Source: Cohnella phaseoli (GTDB lineage Bacteria > Bacillota > Bacilli > Paenibacillales > Paenibacillaceae). Taken from it: a stretch of DNA of 64,000 bases. A program made the position numbers and the translations under genes. Positions within the stretch are counted from its first letter, which is position 1; each line of letters begins with the position of its first letter. This document shows, in pieces, positions 53,325 through 61,151 of this stretch. The notes under the pieces are model-generated. The model worked only from the letters and a program-made list of their open reading frames with translations. It searched no databases and was not told the DNA's origin. The stretch covers positions 124,001 to 188,000 of the forward strand of contig NZ_QRDZ01000011.1 of assembly GCF_003386235.1 (NCBI RefSeq), written 5' to 3'.

Positions 53325-53967
53325 TTTCGCACCTCACGCTCGTATTACTGTCCATTTTATCCGTATTCGGCTCGTTTTCTTCAACCGGGGTTTGGGCTTC
53401 TAAGGCTTTTTTCTTGGCAATTTTCTTCTTGATCAGGAGAAAAACAACGATCAGCGGAATCGCAATCGCGGCGATATAGAGGGAGACATCCTTTACCATA
53501 CCTTCTGCTGCGCGGCCGTAGCTATAGAACAGCAAACCGACGGCATAGAACTTGACCGCTCGTCCGAACGCCGCGTACACCAACAGCCTCCACAGTGGAA
53601 AATTCAAGGCTCCGGACAAGATCGTAAACACCTTGAACGGAATCGGTGTGAAAGAACCAACCAAGATTGCTGCTTCTCCGCTCTTCTGGAACATCCGAGT
53701 AGCAGCGTCGACCCATGACTTTTTCAAAAACTTCTGCAAGACGGAGTGCCCCAGCAGCTTGCCTATCAGAAAGCCGATCGGCGTCCCCAACAAACAAGCC
53801 ACATAGCCGGCCGTCGCAAGCCAAAGTGCGTTGGAGGGCTGAAGCAAACTTAAAGGCACTTGCAGGAAAAAAGCAGGAATCGGAAAAAAGATCGCGTCGG
53901 CGAAAGAATGTATAAATAATCCCCAGATGCCAAATTGCATGAGTGTGTCGATTAAATTCTGAAGCAT
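53314..53967 (-). CDS. DedA/VTT-domain membrane protein
   Basis: A 217-residue protein with about five hydrophobic segments. FIHSFADAIFFPIPAFFLQ at the N-terminus and GSFTPIPFKVFTILSGALNF in the middle correspond to the VTT (SNARE-associated Golgi/DedA) motif, including the re-entrant GxFxPxPxK pattern. Family members are linked to lipid carrier flipping and envelope homeostasis. The C-terminus is Lys-rich and cytoplasmic. GGATAGGAG precedes the ATG. It is followed by the overlapping small basic gene. Confidence 0.85.
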   Translation of the reverse strand: MLQNLIDTLMQFGIWGLFIHSFADAIFFPIPAFFLQVPLSLLQPSNALWLATAGYVACLLGTPIGFLIGKLLGHSVLQKFLKKSWVDAATRMFQKSGEAAILVGSFTPIPFKVFTILSGALNFPLWRLLVYAAFGRAVKFYAVGLLFYSYGRAAEGMVKDVSLYIAAIAIPLIVVFLLIKKKIAKKKALEAQTPVEENEPNTDKMDSNTSVRCENDR

Positions 53968-54242
53968 AAACGGCTCCTATCCGAACGATCTCTAGTTATT
54001 GGTCGATGCCTTCGGTCCCCCTTAACGATATATAAGCTGAGCAGTACCGGTTCATTGTACCTACACTCCGTCTTACCTCTAGTTCAACCTATATAGAAAT
54101 ACTAAACCTATATTATTATATACTCAATTTGTTCAGGTCGAGTTCCAAATCCGACTTAAGACTAGTTTTTTTCTTTGTAAATTTACATATAACGGCTAAA
54201 CGCAAGCCGTCTCTGTCATAATAAATCGACTTTTAGCGTTAT

Positions 54243-54313
54243 TTAGAATAATTATAAAATAGTATTGATTATTCTTATATAACCGTTATTATTATATTTA
54301 GATTAATTCTAAA
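54243..54313 (+). promoter_or_regulatory. katA control region with two PerR-like boxes
   Basis: TTAGAATAATTATAA (54243-54257) matches the PerR box TTATAATNATTATAA at all but one position. A second palindrome, TTTAGATTAATTCTAAA (54297-54313), lies just before the ribosome site. Between them TTGATT (54265-54270) and TATTAT (54287-54292) could be -35 and -10. The rest of 53968-54242 is AT-rich and shows no gene. Confidence 0.6.
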
Positions 54314-54329
54314 CTAGGAGTGATCGTTG

Positions 54330-55787
54330 ATGAGTACGCCTAACAACAGACTGACGACAAGCTGGGGAGCTCCCGTAGGGGATAATCAGAATTCTCTGAC
54401 CGCCGGAGCGCGAGGACCGACGCTGATTCAAGACGTACATCTTCTCGAGAAGCTCGCTCATTTCAACAGAGAACGCGTGCCTGAGCGCGTCGTCCATGCC
54501 AAAGGCGCCGGGGCGCACGGTTATTTCGAGGTCACGAACGATCTGTCTGCACACACGAAAGCCTCCTTCCTGTCGGAAGTCGGCAAGCGCACGCCGATGT
54601 TTATCCGCTTCTCCACCGTTGCCGGCGAACTCGGTTCAGCCGATACGGTGCGCGATCCGCGCGGTTTTGCGGTCAAGTTTTATACGGAGGAAGGCAACTA
54701 CGACCTTGTCGGCAACAATACCCCCGTGTTTTTCATTCGCGACGCGATTAAATTCCCGGACTTTATTCATACGCAGAAACGCCATCCGCAGACTCATCTG
54801 AAAAATCCGAACGCCGTATGGGATTTCTGGTCGCTCTCGCCCGAGTCGCTGCACCAGGTCACGATTCTGATGTCCGACCGCGGCATTCCGGCGACCCTCC
54901 GGCATATGCACGGCTTCGGCAGCCATACGTTCAAATGGGTCAACGCAGAGGGCGAAGCGGTATGGGTAAAATATCACTTCAAGACGAATCAGGGCATCAA
55001 AAACCTGGACGTCGATCTTGCGGCCAAGCTGGCCGGCGAAAATCCCGATTACCACACCGAGGATCTGTTTAACGCCATCGCGGCGGGTGATTTCCCTTCG
55101 TGGACGCTCTACGTGCAAATCATGCCGGTTGAAGATGCGAACACGTACCGTTTCGATCCGTTCGATGTGACGAAGGTGTGGTCGCAGAAGGATTATCCGC
55201 TGATCGAGGTTGGACAGATGGTGCTGAACCGGAATCCGGAAAATTATTTTGCCGAAGTCGAGCAGGCGACGTTCTCTCCGGGTTCGTTCGTCCCGGGTAT
55301 CGAGGCTTCGCCGGACAAAATGCTGCAAGGCCGCTTGTTCGCCTATTCCGACGCCCATCGCTACCGCGTCGGCCCGAATCATAATACGCTGCCGATCAAT
55401 CGTCCGCAGTCGGAAGTGAACCACTATCAGCGCGACGGAGCGATGCGTGCGGACGGCAACGGCGGCGGCTCAGTATACTACGAGCCGAACAGCTTCGGCG
55501 GCCCGTCGCAATCCCCGCAGCACAAAATCGCCGCCTACGAAGTGTCCGGCAGCGCCGACAGCGTCGCTTACGACCACGACGACCACTACACGCAAGCCGG
55601 CGATCTGTACCGTCTGATGAGCGAAGAAGAGCGAGCACGCCTCGTCCGCAACATCGTCGGCGCGATGAAGCCGGTCGAGAAGGACGAGATCAAGCTGCGC
55701 CAGATCGCCCACTTCTACAAGGCCGATCCGGAGTACGGAGAGCGCGTTGCCGAAGGGCTGGGATTGGCGGCTTCTCACGGCGTATAA
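54330..55787 (+). CDS. katA: Monofunctional heme catalase
   Basis: A 485-residue catalase, the length of small-subunit clade-3 enzymes. The catalytic His is in [12 protein letters not shown] (about residue 56) and the Asn in [11 protein letters not shown] (about 129). The proximal heme Tyr is in [14 protein letters not shown] (about 339). [20 protein letters not shown] is the family signature. It decomposes hydrogen peroxide in the cytoplasm. The ATG at 54330 has AGGAG nine bases upstream. PerR-like boxes in front suggest peroxide induction. A long hairpin at 55794 ends the unit. Confidence 0.96.
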   Translation: MSTPNNRLTTSWGAPVGDNQNSLTAGARGPTLIQDVHLLEKLAHFNRERVPERVVHAKGAGAHGYFEVTNDLSAHTKASFLSEVGKRTPMFIRFSTVAGELGSADTVRDPRGFAVKFYTEEGNYDLVGNNTPVFFIRDAIKFPDFIHTQKRHPQTHLKNPNAVWDFWSLSPESLHQVTILMSDRGIPATLRHMHGFGSHTFKWVNAEGEAVWVKYHFKTNQGIKNLDVDLAAKLAGENPDYHTEDLFNAIAAGDFPSWTLYVQIMPVEDANTYRFDPFDVTKVWSQKDYPLIEVGQMVLNRNPENYFAEVEQATFSPGSFVPGIEASPDKMLQGRLFAYSDAHRYRVGPNHNTLPINRPQSEVNHYQRDGAMRADGNGGGSVYYEPNSFGGPSQSPQHKIAAYEVSGSADSVAYDHDDHYTQAGDLYRLMSEEERARLVRNIVGAMKPVEKDEIKLRQIAHFYKADPEYGERVAEGLGLAASHGV

Positions 55788-55793
55788 GCACAA

Positions 55794-55895
55794 AAGAGGC
55801 TGTCCCATAAGTAAAAAAGTCGTACAAAAAGATAATCGATAGAGAATGTTTTTGATCGATTATCTTGTACGACCTTACTTATGGGCCAGCCTCTT
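55794..55895. terminator. Bidirectional 100-nt hairpin, mid-size member of the GGCTGTCCCATAAG family
   Basis: AAGAGGCTGTCCCATAAGT and ACTTATGGGCCAGCCTCTT form the outer stem; GTCGTACAAAAAGATAATCG and CGATTATCTTGTACGAC form the inner stem. It lies between the convergent katA and lspA genes. The inner GATAATCGAT also occurs in the large elements at 39901 and 60931 (as ATAATCGAT), which links all of them. Confidence 0.8.
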
Positions 55896-55902
55896 CTATA
55901 CG

Positions 55903-56352
55903 TTATTGCCTAAGAGCTTTCCTGTTTCTTAGCGCTTGCACAATCAAACTTAGGATAATTAGAACCACTCCGGCTTCAATCGCATGATCCGCGACATTAA
56001 GAATACCGCCCGAACGGACGATAAAATCGGTCACCTGGCCGAACAGCAGCCGATCGATTCCGTTGCCGATCGCTCCTCCCGCAAGAAACCCCAATGCGCA
56101 ATCGAACAGAACTCCCTTCTCTTCGCTGCGCTTGCGGTAATACAGCACGCCTAGCACGAACAAGACGGCAATTACACCGAAGAGTCTGCCATAGCCTTGA
56201 AGCAAGCTTCCGGCCATGCCGCTGTTTTCGAAGCGAGACAGCTCCACGCTCCCCAGCATCATCGTCTCCCCGACGTCTAGATGAACTCTAATCCACATTT
56301 TACTGAGCTGATCGGCTGCCGCGACGAGTATTGCAATGATGTAAAACGGCAT
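55903..56352 (-). CDS. lspA: Signal peptidase II (lipoprotein signal peptidase)
   Basis: A 149-residue protein with four hydrophobic segments. Conserved boxes: AAADQLSK (Asp14, Lys18), FENSGMAGS (Asn43), GGAIGNGIDR with catalytic Asp100, and ILNVADHAI with catalytic Asp122. It cleaves the signal peptide of prolipoproteins such as the four binding proteins in this window. It stands alone rather than in the usual ileS/rluD context, and the box NSGMAGS deviates from the common NxGAAFG, so it may be a second, accessory copy. Confidence 0.88.
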   Translation of the reverse strand: MPFYIIAILVAAADQLSKMWIRVHLDVGETMMLGSVELSRFENSGMAGSLLQGYGRLFGVIAVLFVLGVLYYRKRSEEKGVLFDCALGFLAGGAIGNGIDRLLFGQVTDFIVRSGGILNVADHAIEAGVVLIILSLIVQALRNRKALRQ

Positions 56353-56473
56353 CTCTGACCTTCTCCCTGTTTACGGCGATTGCCGTTTTCCCCAGTATAG
56401 CCTACTTCGACAAGAGAGGGCCACTTCATCGGTCCCTTGCCTAACTTCCCAACAACTCATCGTCCGTTCAGTT

Positions 56474-57082
56474 TTAGGTCAGACGCTGCCACTTGGCCCA
56501 CATTTCCGGCGGATTCATTTCGTATACGCCGTCTTCACGGTACATGAACTGGTGCATGATGAATTCCCTGCGAATTGTCGCGAAGTCCTCGTGGTACCCC
56601 TTGATGAACTCGTTGATCTCCTTCTCCGTATACTTCCTGCCGCTCTCCATGCGCGTGACGATCTGCTCCAGCACGATCAGCTTTTTCTTAAGCTGTGCGG
56701 GCACATGCTTCAGGCGGCCTTCCTTCGTAAAAAAATTGTTGAGCACCGATTGGCGCATTTTCTCCAACGTTTCTTCCATGTCCTCTTCCCCCTCCTCGTT
56801 GACGTCTGCCCCCCGATAGATCAAACCGAGCGCGGCCTCGGCGTTGCTCTTCAAGAAATAATCGTTCAGCGAGAAATAAATCGTATTCTTGTCGCGGCGC
56901 TCGTTGATCAGACTCGCCTCCCGCAGCTTCGCCGCATGGTGCGTAATCGTCGCCGGCGTCACCGCCAGCTTCTCCGCCAGCGTCTGCCCGTTCCTCTCCC
57001 CGCCGGCCAGCAGAATTAACATGCGGATTCGGGTCGGATCGGCCAGCGCTTTGTGGTAGGCGACGACTTTGTCCAGTTGCAT
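56474..57082 (-). CDS. ArsR-type HTH regulator with C-terminal DUF2087 domain
   Basis: A 202-residue protein. The N-terminal winged helix (LADPTRIRMLILLAGGERNG and AVTPATITHHAAKLREA) is of ArsR type. The C-terminal half, from KEGRLKHVPAQLKKKLIVLE to the end, matches DUF2087, often fused to such helices. No metal-binding cysteines are visible in the helix, so it probably does not sense metals. AAGGAGGGG before ATG 57082 selects that start over 57106. It is transcribed alone. Confidence 0.88.
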   Translation of the reverse strand: MQLDKVVAYHKALADPTRIRMLILLAGGERNGQTLAEKLAVTPATITHHAAKLREASLINERRDKNTIYFSLNDYFLKSNAEAALGLIYRGADVNEEGEEDMEETLEKMRQSVLNNFFTKEGRLKHVPAQLKKKLIVLEQIVTRMESGRKYTEKEINEFIKGYHEDFATIRREFIMHQFMYREDGVYEMNPPEMWAKWQRLT

Positions 57083-57262
57083 GTTTACCCCTCCTTTTTC
57101 TAACATTTAATAATAATCTAATTAGATAATCGTTAAATCGAATTGTAATCGTTGGAAATGAGGATGTCAATAGCAAGTGGGGGCGCAGGCTGGAGGTGCG
57201 ACATACGCGATTCGATGTGATGCGAGCAGGGGAGCTACCGTCTACCTCAAGCATTTGCAAAT

Positions 57263-57434
57263 AAGACGGATTCCCCGCTTTATTTCCGACTGCCAGGCAG
57301 ATTCGGCACAATTAAAACGGATTTCCCGCTTTATTTTCGAAAAAATCGGCCCTTCGCGAATTTAAGGCGGGCAATCCGGCTTATTTTCCTCATAATGGAC
57401 GAAATCTCACATTTAAGGCGGATTTTCCGTCTTA
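57263..57434. repeat. Array of four short hairpin iterons at ~51-bp spacing (array 2)
   Basis: Units begin at 57263, 57314, 57364 and 57415 (spacings 51, 50 and 51) with variants of AAGGCGGATTTTCCGTCTTA. Unit sequence and spacing are the same as array 1 at 17940-18110, about 39 kb away. The remainder of 57107-57535 (before, between and after the units) contains no gene I can support. Confidence 0.8.
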
Positions 57435-57535
57435 GCGCTACCGGCGTCTCCGGTTGGAAGGCAACAAGTACAGACACAGCAGCAATTAGCGGAAAAAACT
57501 GCCGATCACCGAAGAGGCCGAAGCCGCTTGAGCGT

Positions 57536-57573
57536 TAAAAAGAAAAACAGCGACGGCTAATTGCCATCGCTGT
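57536..57573 (-). terminator. Rho-independent terminator of ypsA
   Basis: ACAGCGATGG and CCGTCGCTGT pair around CAATTAG; the ypsA stop TAG lies in the loop. On the minus strand TTTTTCTTTTT follows directly, which makes this a textbook terminator. Confidence 0.88.
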
Positions 57574-58141
57574 GCTCGTACCTGTCGTCGAAATCCCCGT
57601 ATGTTTGCTCGCTGGCGATATTCTGAATTTCCTCCGCCCCGATCGCGATGTACCCGTAGCCGTCCTCCGCATTTTTACGCAAGGCCTTCATCTTCATATA
57701 TTTGGGGCTTGCTTCTCCGTTCTCGTCGTCATAGACGAGCAGAATGCCGTCCGTCTTGCGCAGCAGCAGGTCGTCACGGGCCTGGAACTGCCAAGCTCCG
57801 CTGAACGGCTGTTTACTGACGGAGCCGTAATAATCAATGCGGTTCACAATGCTGCGGTAATACTCCTGCTTGTCTTCCTTCCACTTCTCCTCTTGTCCGG
57901 AGAACGCGGTCAGAATCGAGATTTTCAGGTCCGGATATTGCGCCTTCAGCTCCAGCGCCGTCTCGCAGGCCCACAGGTCGACGCCGTACTGGCCGGGGGT
58001 AATGATCCATTCCAGCCCCTCCTCCAGCAGAGGAACCAGCTTGGCCTCGATCGCTCGGCGAATATAGGGAATTCCCTTATGCTTCTGGTCGAAAATGCCC
58101 AGCTCGTGCGCGCGGTATCCGGTAATCAACAGGTTTTTCAT
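57557..58141 (-). CDS. ypsA: YpsA family protein (DUF1273, SLOG superfamily)
   Basis: A 194-residue soluble protein. LLITGYRAHELGIF at the start, the segment LEEGLEWIITPGQYGVDLWA and SPKYMKMKAL near the end match Bacillus YpsA closely in order and spacing. The fold is a Rossmann-like nucleotide-ligand binder; YpsA has been linked to cell division control in Firmicutes, but its ligand is not settled. AAGGAGATCGA before ATG 58141 selects that start over 58171. Single gene with its own terminator. Confidence 0.88.
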   Translation of the reverse strand: MKNLLITGYRAHELGIFDQKHKGIPYIRRAIEAKLVPLLEEGLEWIITPGQYGVDLWACETALELKAQYPDLKISILTAFSGQEEKWKEDKQEYYRSIVNRIDYYGSVSKQPFSGAWQFQARDDLLLRKTDGILLVYDDENGEASPKYMKMKALRKNAEDGYGYIAIGAEEIQNIASEQTYGDFDDRYEHSDGN

Positions 58142-58202
58142 TCGATCTCCTTGGCGATGCAGTCGTTGCAATCAGTGTAGCAGATTTTGCTCCCGACCGC
58201 CT

Positions 58203-60887
58203 CTATACGACCGTAACCGACACTGTAAAATTCGCTCCCGCGCCGGACGTCTTCATGATCCTCAGTATGTGCGTGACAGGGTCGAACGTATAATCCGTGC
58301 CCGGGGTCAATGTCGCGCCATTGATTTTAACGCTCGCCAGATCCGAAGCTCCCGTGTACACATCCAGCTCCTCGAAGGATCGATTGAAGCCCATCGTCAG
58401 CGTGCGGGCTCCTGCGTTCCAACCGATGGAAGTCACCTTGATATCCTGATAGTCGTGCCGCGTATCCGTCCCGATCAGCAGCGGGTAAACGCCTCCGTAC
58501 CTTTGCTCGAGGTCGTCGAACAGAAGCTCGCCCCACGCCTGTGCCTCGCCCATCCCCGCGTAACCAAGCTCGTTCCGAATGACGAGCGCGTCGTTCGTAT
58601 CCCACTGCGGAAGCTGAAGGAAATGGCTCAATGCATTCAATGCCTTCGGACTTTGCTTGTCGCTGTAGGCCAAGTAGGTTTTGGTCGTATAGTAGCCCTT
58701 GTTGTTGTTGACGTTTATATCTTGTAAATGGGTTTCGTACTCCAGCGCTTTCGAATCGCTTGGTCCCTTAAACTTCCGAATGCCGTATATCGCGTTGCCG
58801 AGCCCGTCGTTATCCCCCGCAAAAAAGCCGGTCGCCGCCGAAGGAAGCTTGTCGTACACATATTGCGCCAGCTGTGCATAGGTTTTCCCGGACACCGTCG
58901 TCGTGGAATCGACATCGGCCATCACCGACAAAGCGTACAAAATCGGCCCGAGCTCTCCGTAAAACAAAGACCCGTTCGTCACGTCTGAGAACGACGACCA
59001 AGCGTGATTCGGATAATCGTTCATATTTTTGTAGAGGATGGCCAACGCGTCGTTCAGGATGGCTCTTGCATCGGTATCCGCCGGATGATCGGCGCTCCAA
59101 GCGGCCAGTCCCATGACCGGATAGCCGTAATTCATCAGCCTGCCGAACAAGTAATTGTCGTACTTGGAAGAATTGTAGACCGTCGGCTCATAGCTGTCCG
59201 CCGTCCCTCCGAGCATATGAGCGCCGAATCGGATCTTTTCCAAATACTCGCTCCACTTCGTACCCTGCGTCAACGTCCCGCTATATTTGAAGTAAGAGCT
59301 GCCGTTCGACTGCAGAATGCCCTCAAACCGGCTCGAATTGTTCTTGGCGAGATCCTCTCCTCTGACGAAGCCTTGGCCGTCGTCGTAGAGCAGCCAAGCC
59401 TGGCTCCCCCATTGCTTCACGGAGTCGAAAAAGGTCGGAGTTCCGATGCCGTCGTCATTCACCGCTTTCACGATCAGCCTTGGATTCGTTACCGAGCCAC
59501 TCGTCGGCACGATCGAGCCTTCCACTTCGGCTACGCCCCCGTGAATCGTCACTTTGAAGGAGATGCGCACCCGATTTTCTTCTTTGGAAAATTCCACGAC
59601 CATCGCGTTGGTTGCCGGATCAAAGGTGACCGACCTCGTCGTCGGAGCCGTCAGCTCGATCGGCGTCAGCCCATCGTACCCGTATGCGAACCGAAGCGCT
59701 CCAAGCGGCTCGGCCCCATACGTGCTCTCCTTGAACGTAATTCTCGGAACGCTCAGATCGCCCGTGACGAGATAGATGCCGTTATCGAATTTGAACTGGG
59801 GGTCCACGAAGACGCTCTGCCCCTGTCCGTATCGAAAATCCGCCCAACGATGCGTCGCCAGCCCTCTCGGCATGCTCTCTTTTACAAAATCGGCCAGATT
59901 TTGCGTCGTTGCGAGCGCATAGGTTTGGGGCAGCTTCTTCAACGCCAGCAGCATCTCCGCGGAATCGGTGCTCCACCGCATGCTGCTCTCGATGTACCCT
60001 CTCGTCTCCGTGTTGCGGTAATCCCCCAATTGCGGATCGTAGTAGATCCGTTGGCCTCTTTCTTGCGGCTTGACCAGATAGCTGGAGACGTTTCGCACGT
60101 CGATTGCGTTGGACCTTGCAATCGTATTGCCGGCGGCGTCGCACACATCGACGATATAGACGTAAGACTTCTCGGCCTCCAGCGAGCTGGTATAAGTAAG
60201 CGCATTCAAATTTGTGATCGTGGCGTCCAGGTAATAAGGATGCATCTGCGGCAGGTATTGAAAGTTTTTGCTCCAGTCTCCCCCGGAGTACGTTCGCAAT
60301 TGCGGATAGGTTTTCGGAAATTTGTAAATTTTGTACGAGCCGAACCCGCTTCCCGCATATTTGGCCCAGCTCAATGCGACTTGATTGGAAGATGGAGCGC
60401 CTGCGGCCAAAGAAAATGAAGGGTAAGGCACGACGTTGACGTCGAACCAAATCCCGAGATTGTTCAGGAACGTTCCGTCCTCCTTAACCGGGCGCAAGTA
60501 TACACGGCTTGTGCCGATCTCCTCCTGTCCCGTGAAGCTGAACCCGAATCTGCCCGTGCCTCCCGTCGCAATCCCCGAATAGTTTGGAGCTGCGGGACGG
60601 CTGTATTTCAACCATTTATCGTATCCGGTAAAAATCGAGCCCGTTTCCTGCGAATACGAGCTATCGGTATTAGCTAATACCACTTCGTGTGTCGGCCAGC
60701 CGAACAGCCACGTATCGCTGCCCGTGTTTTTCAAGTCGACCCAGAAGTTACCCGTCTCGCCGGGATGCACGGTTATGGAGGATGCGCTTTCCCCCACGTA
60801 TTGAGCGCTGAAGCCCGCATAGACCGGAGCGCTGGCCAGGAAGACGGAAAGCAGGCTTGCCGCGAAGACAATCGACTTCTTTTTCAT
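58203..60887 (-). CDS. Large secreted protein of unknown activity, candidate polysaccharide-degrading enzyme
   Basis: An 894-residue protein with a signal peptide (MKKKSIVFAASLLSVFLAS, cleavage near VYAGF). Residues ~25-155 form a beta-sandwich (ITVHPGETGNFWVDLKNTG); ~155-270 resemble a fibronectin-III-like domain; ~285-790 are mixed, with helical repeats such as LNDALAILYKNM and LAQYVYDKLP that suggest an alpha/alpha toroid; ~805-894 form an Ig-like domain (SVKINGATLTPGTDYTF). I do not recognise the catalytic family. It lies downstream of a DUF3502-type importer and a foldback element, so breakdown of an extracellular glycan for that importer is the likely context. Confidence 0.65.
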   Translation of the reverse strand: MKKKSIVFAASLLSVFLASAPVYAGFSAQYVGESASSITVHPGETGNFWVDLKNTGSDTWLFGWPTHEVVLANTDSSYSQETGSIFTGYDKWLKYSRPAAPNYSGIATGGTGRFGFSFTGQEEIGTSRVYLRPVKEDGTFLNNLGIWFDVNVVPYPSFSLAAGAPSSNQVALSWAKYAGSGFGSYKIYKFPKTYPQLRTYSGGDWSKNFQYLPQMHPYYLDATITNLNALTYTSSLEAEKSYVYIVDVCDAAGNTIARSNAIDVRNVSSYLVKPQERGQRIYYDPQLGDYRNTETRGYIESSMRWSTDSAEMLLALKKLPQTYALATTQNLADFVKESMPRGLATHRWADFRYGQGQSVFVDPQFKFDNGIYLVTGDLSVPRITFKESTYGAEPLGALRFAYGYDGLTPIELTAPTTRSVTFDPATNAMVVEFSKEENRVRISFKVTIHGGVAEVEGSIVPTSGSVTNPRLIVKAVNDDGIGTPTFFDSVKQWGSQAWLLYDDGQGFVRGEDLAKNNSSRFEGILQSNGSSYFKYSGTLTQGTKWSEYLEKIRFGAHMLGGTADSYEPTVYNSSKYDNYLFGRLMNYGYPVMGLAAWSADHPADTDARAILNDALAILYKNMNDYPNHAWSSFSDVTNGSLFYGELGPILYALSVMADVDSTTTVSGKTYAQLAQYVYDKLPSAATGFFAGDNDGLGNAIYGIRKFKGPSDSKALEYETHLQDINVNNNKGYYTTKTYLAYSDKQSPKALNALSHFLQLPQWDTNDALVIRNELGYAGMGEAQAWGELLFDDLEQRYGGVYPLLIGTDTRHDYQDIKVTSIGWNAGARTLTMGFNRSFEELDVYTGASDLASVKINGATLTPGTDYTFDPVTHILRIMKTSGAGANFTVSVTVV

Positions 60888-60930
60888 GTGTAAACGCCTC
60901 CAAATTAGGGATTAATCGAACTCGGGAAGA

Positions 60931-61142
60931 GGGGCTGTCCCATGTCAAGTTGCTCAGGAAAATAATCGATAATAAAGGTGCAAGGTGTATATACCTCCCT
61001 CCGATGCTATACGCTCCCGAAATCTGAATAGGTAGACCCGTGATAAGGTGATTTCAGGAGCGTATGAGGCAGTCTCCGGGAGGTATATACACCTTCTTTG
61101 ACTATCGATCATTTTAAGCAACTCTGCTTATGGGAAAGCCCC
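60931..61142. mobile_element. 212-bp foldback/MITE-like element (second large copy)
   Basis: GGGGCTGTCCCATG... at the left and ...CTTATGGGAAAGCCCC at the right are inverted ends. Inside, AGGTGTATATACCTCCC pairs with GGGAGGTATATACACCT, ATACGCTCC with GGAGCGTAT, and the sequence AAATAATCGATAATAAAGGTG matches that of the copy at 39901. The left arm CAAGTTGCT pairs with AGCAACTCTG. It begins 9 bp past the stop of the binding-protein gene at 61152. Confidence 0.75.
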
Positions 61143-61151
61143 GCCTATCGA

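Noticed and set aside
59004-60419. A 471-codon plus-strand open frame
   Set aside because: Antisense to the secreted 894-residue protein; the minus-strand gene has a signal peptide and a good ribosome site.
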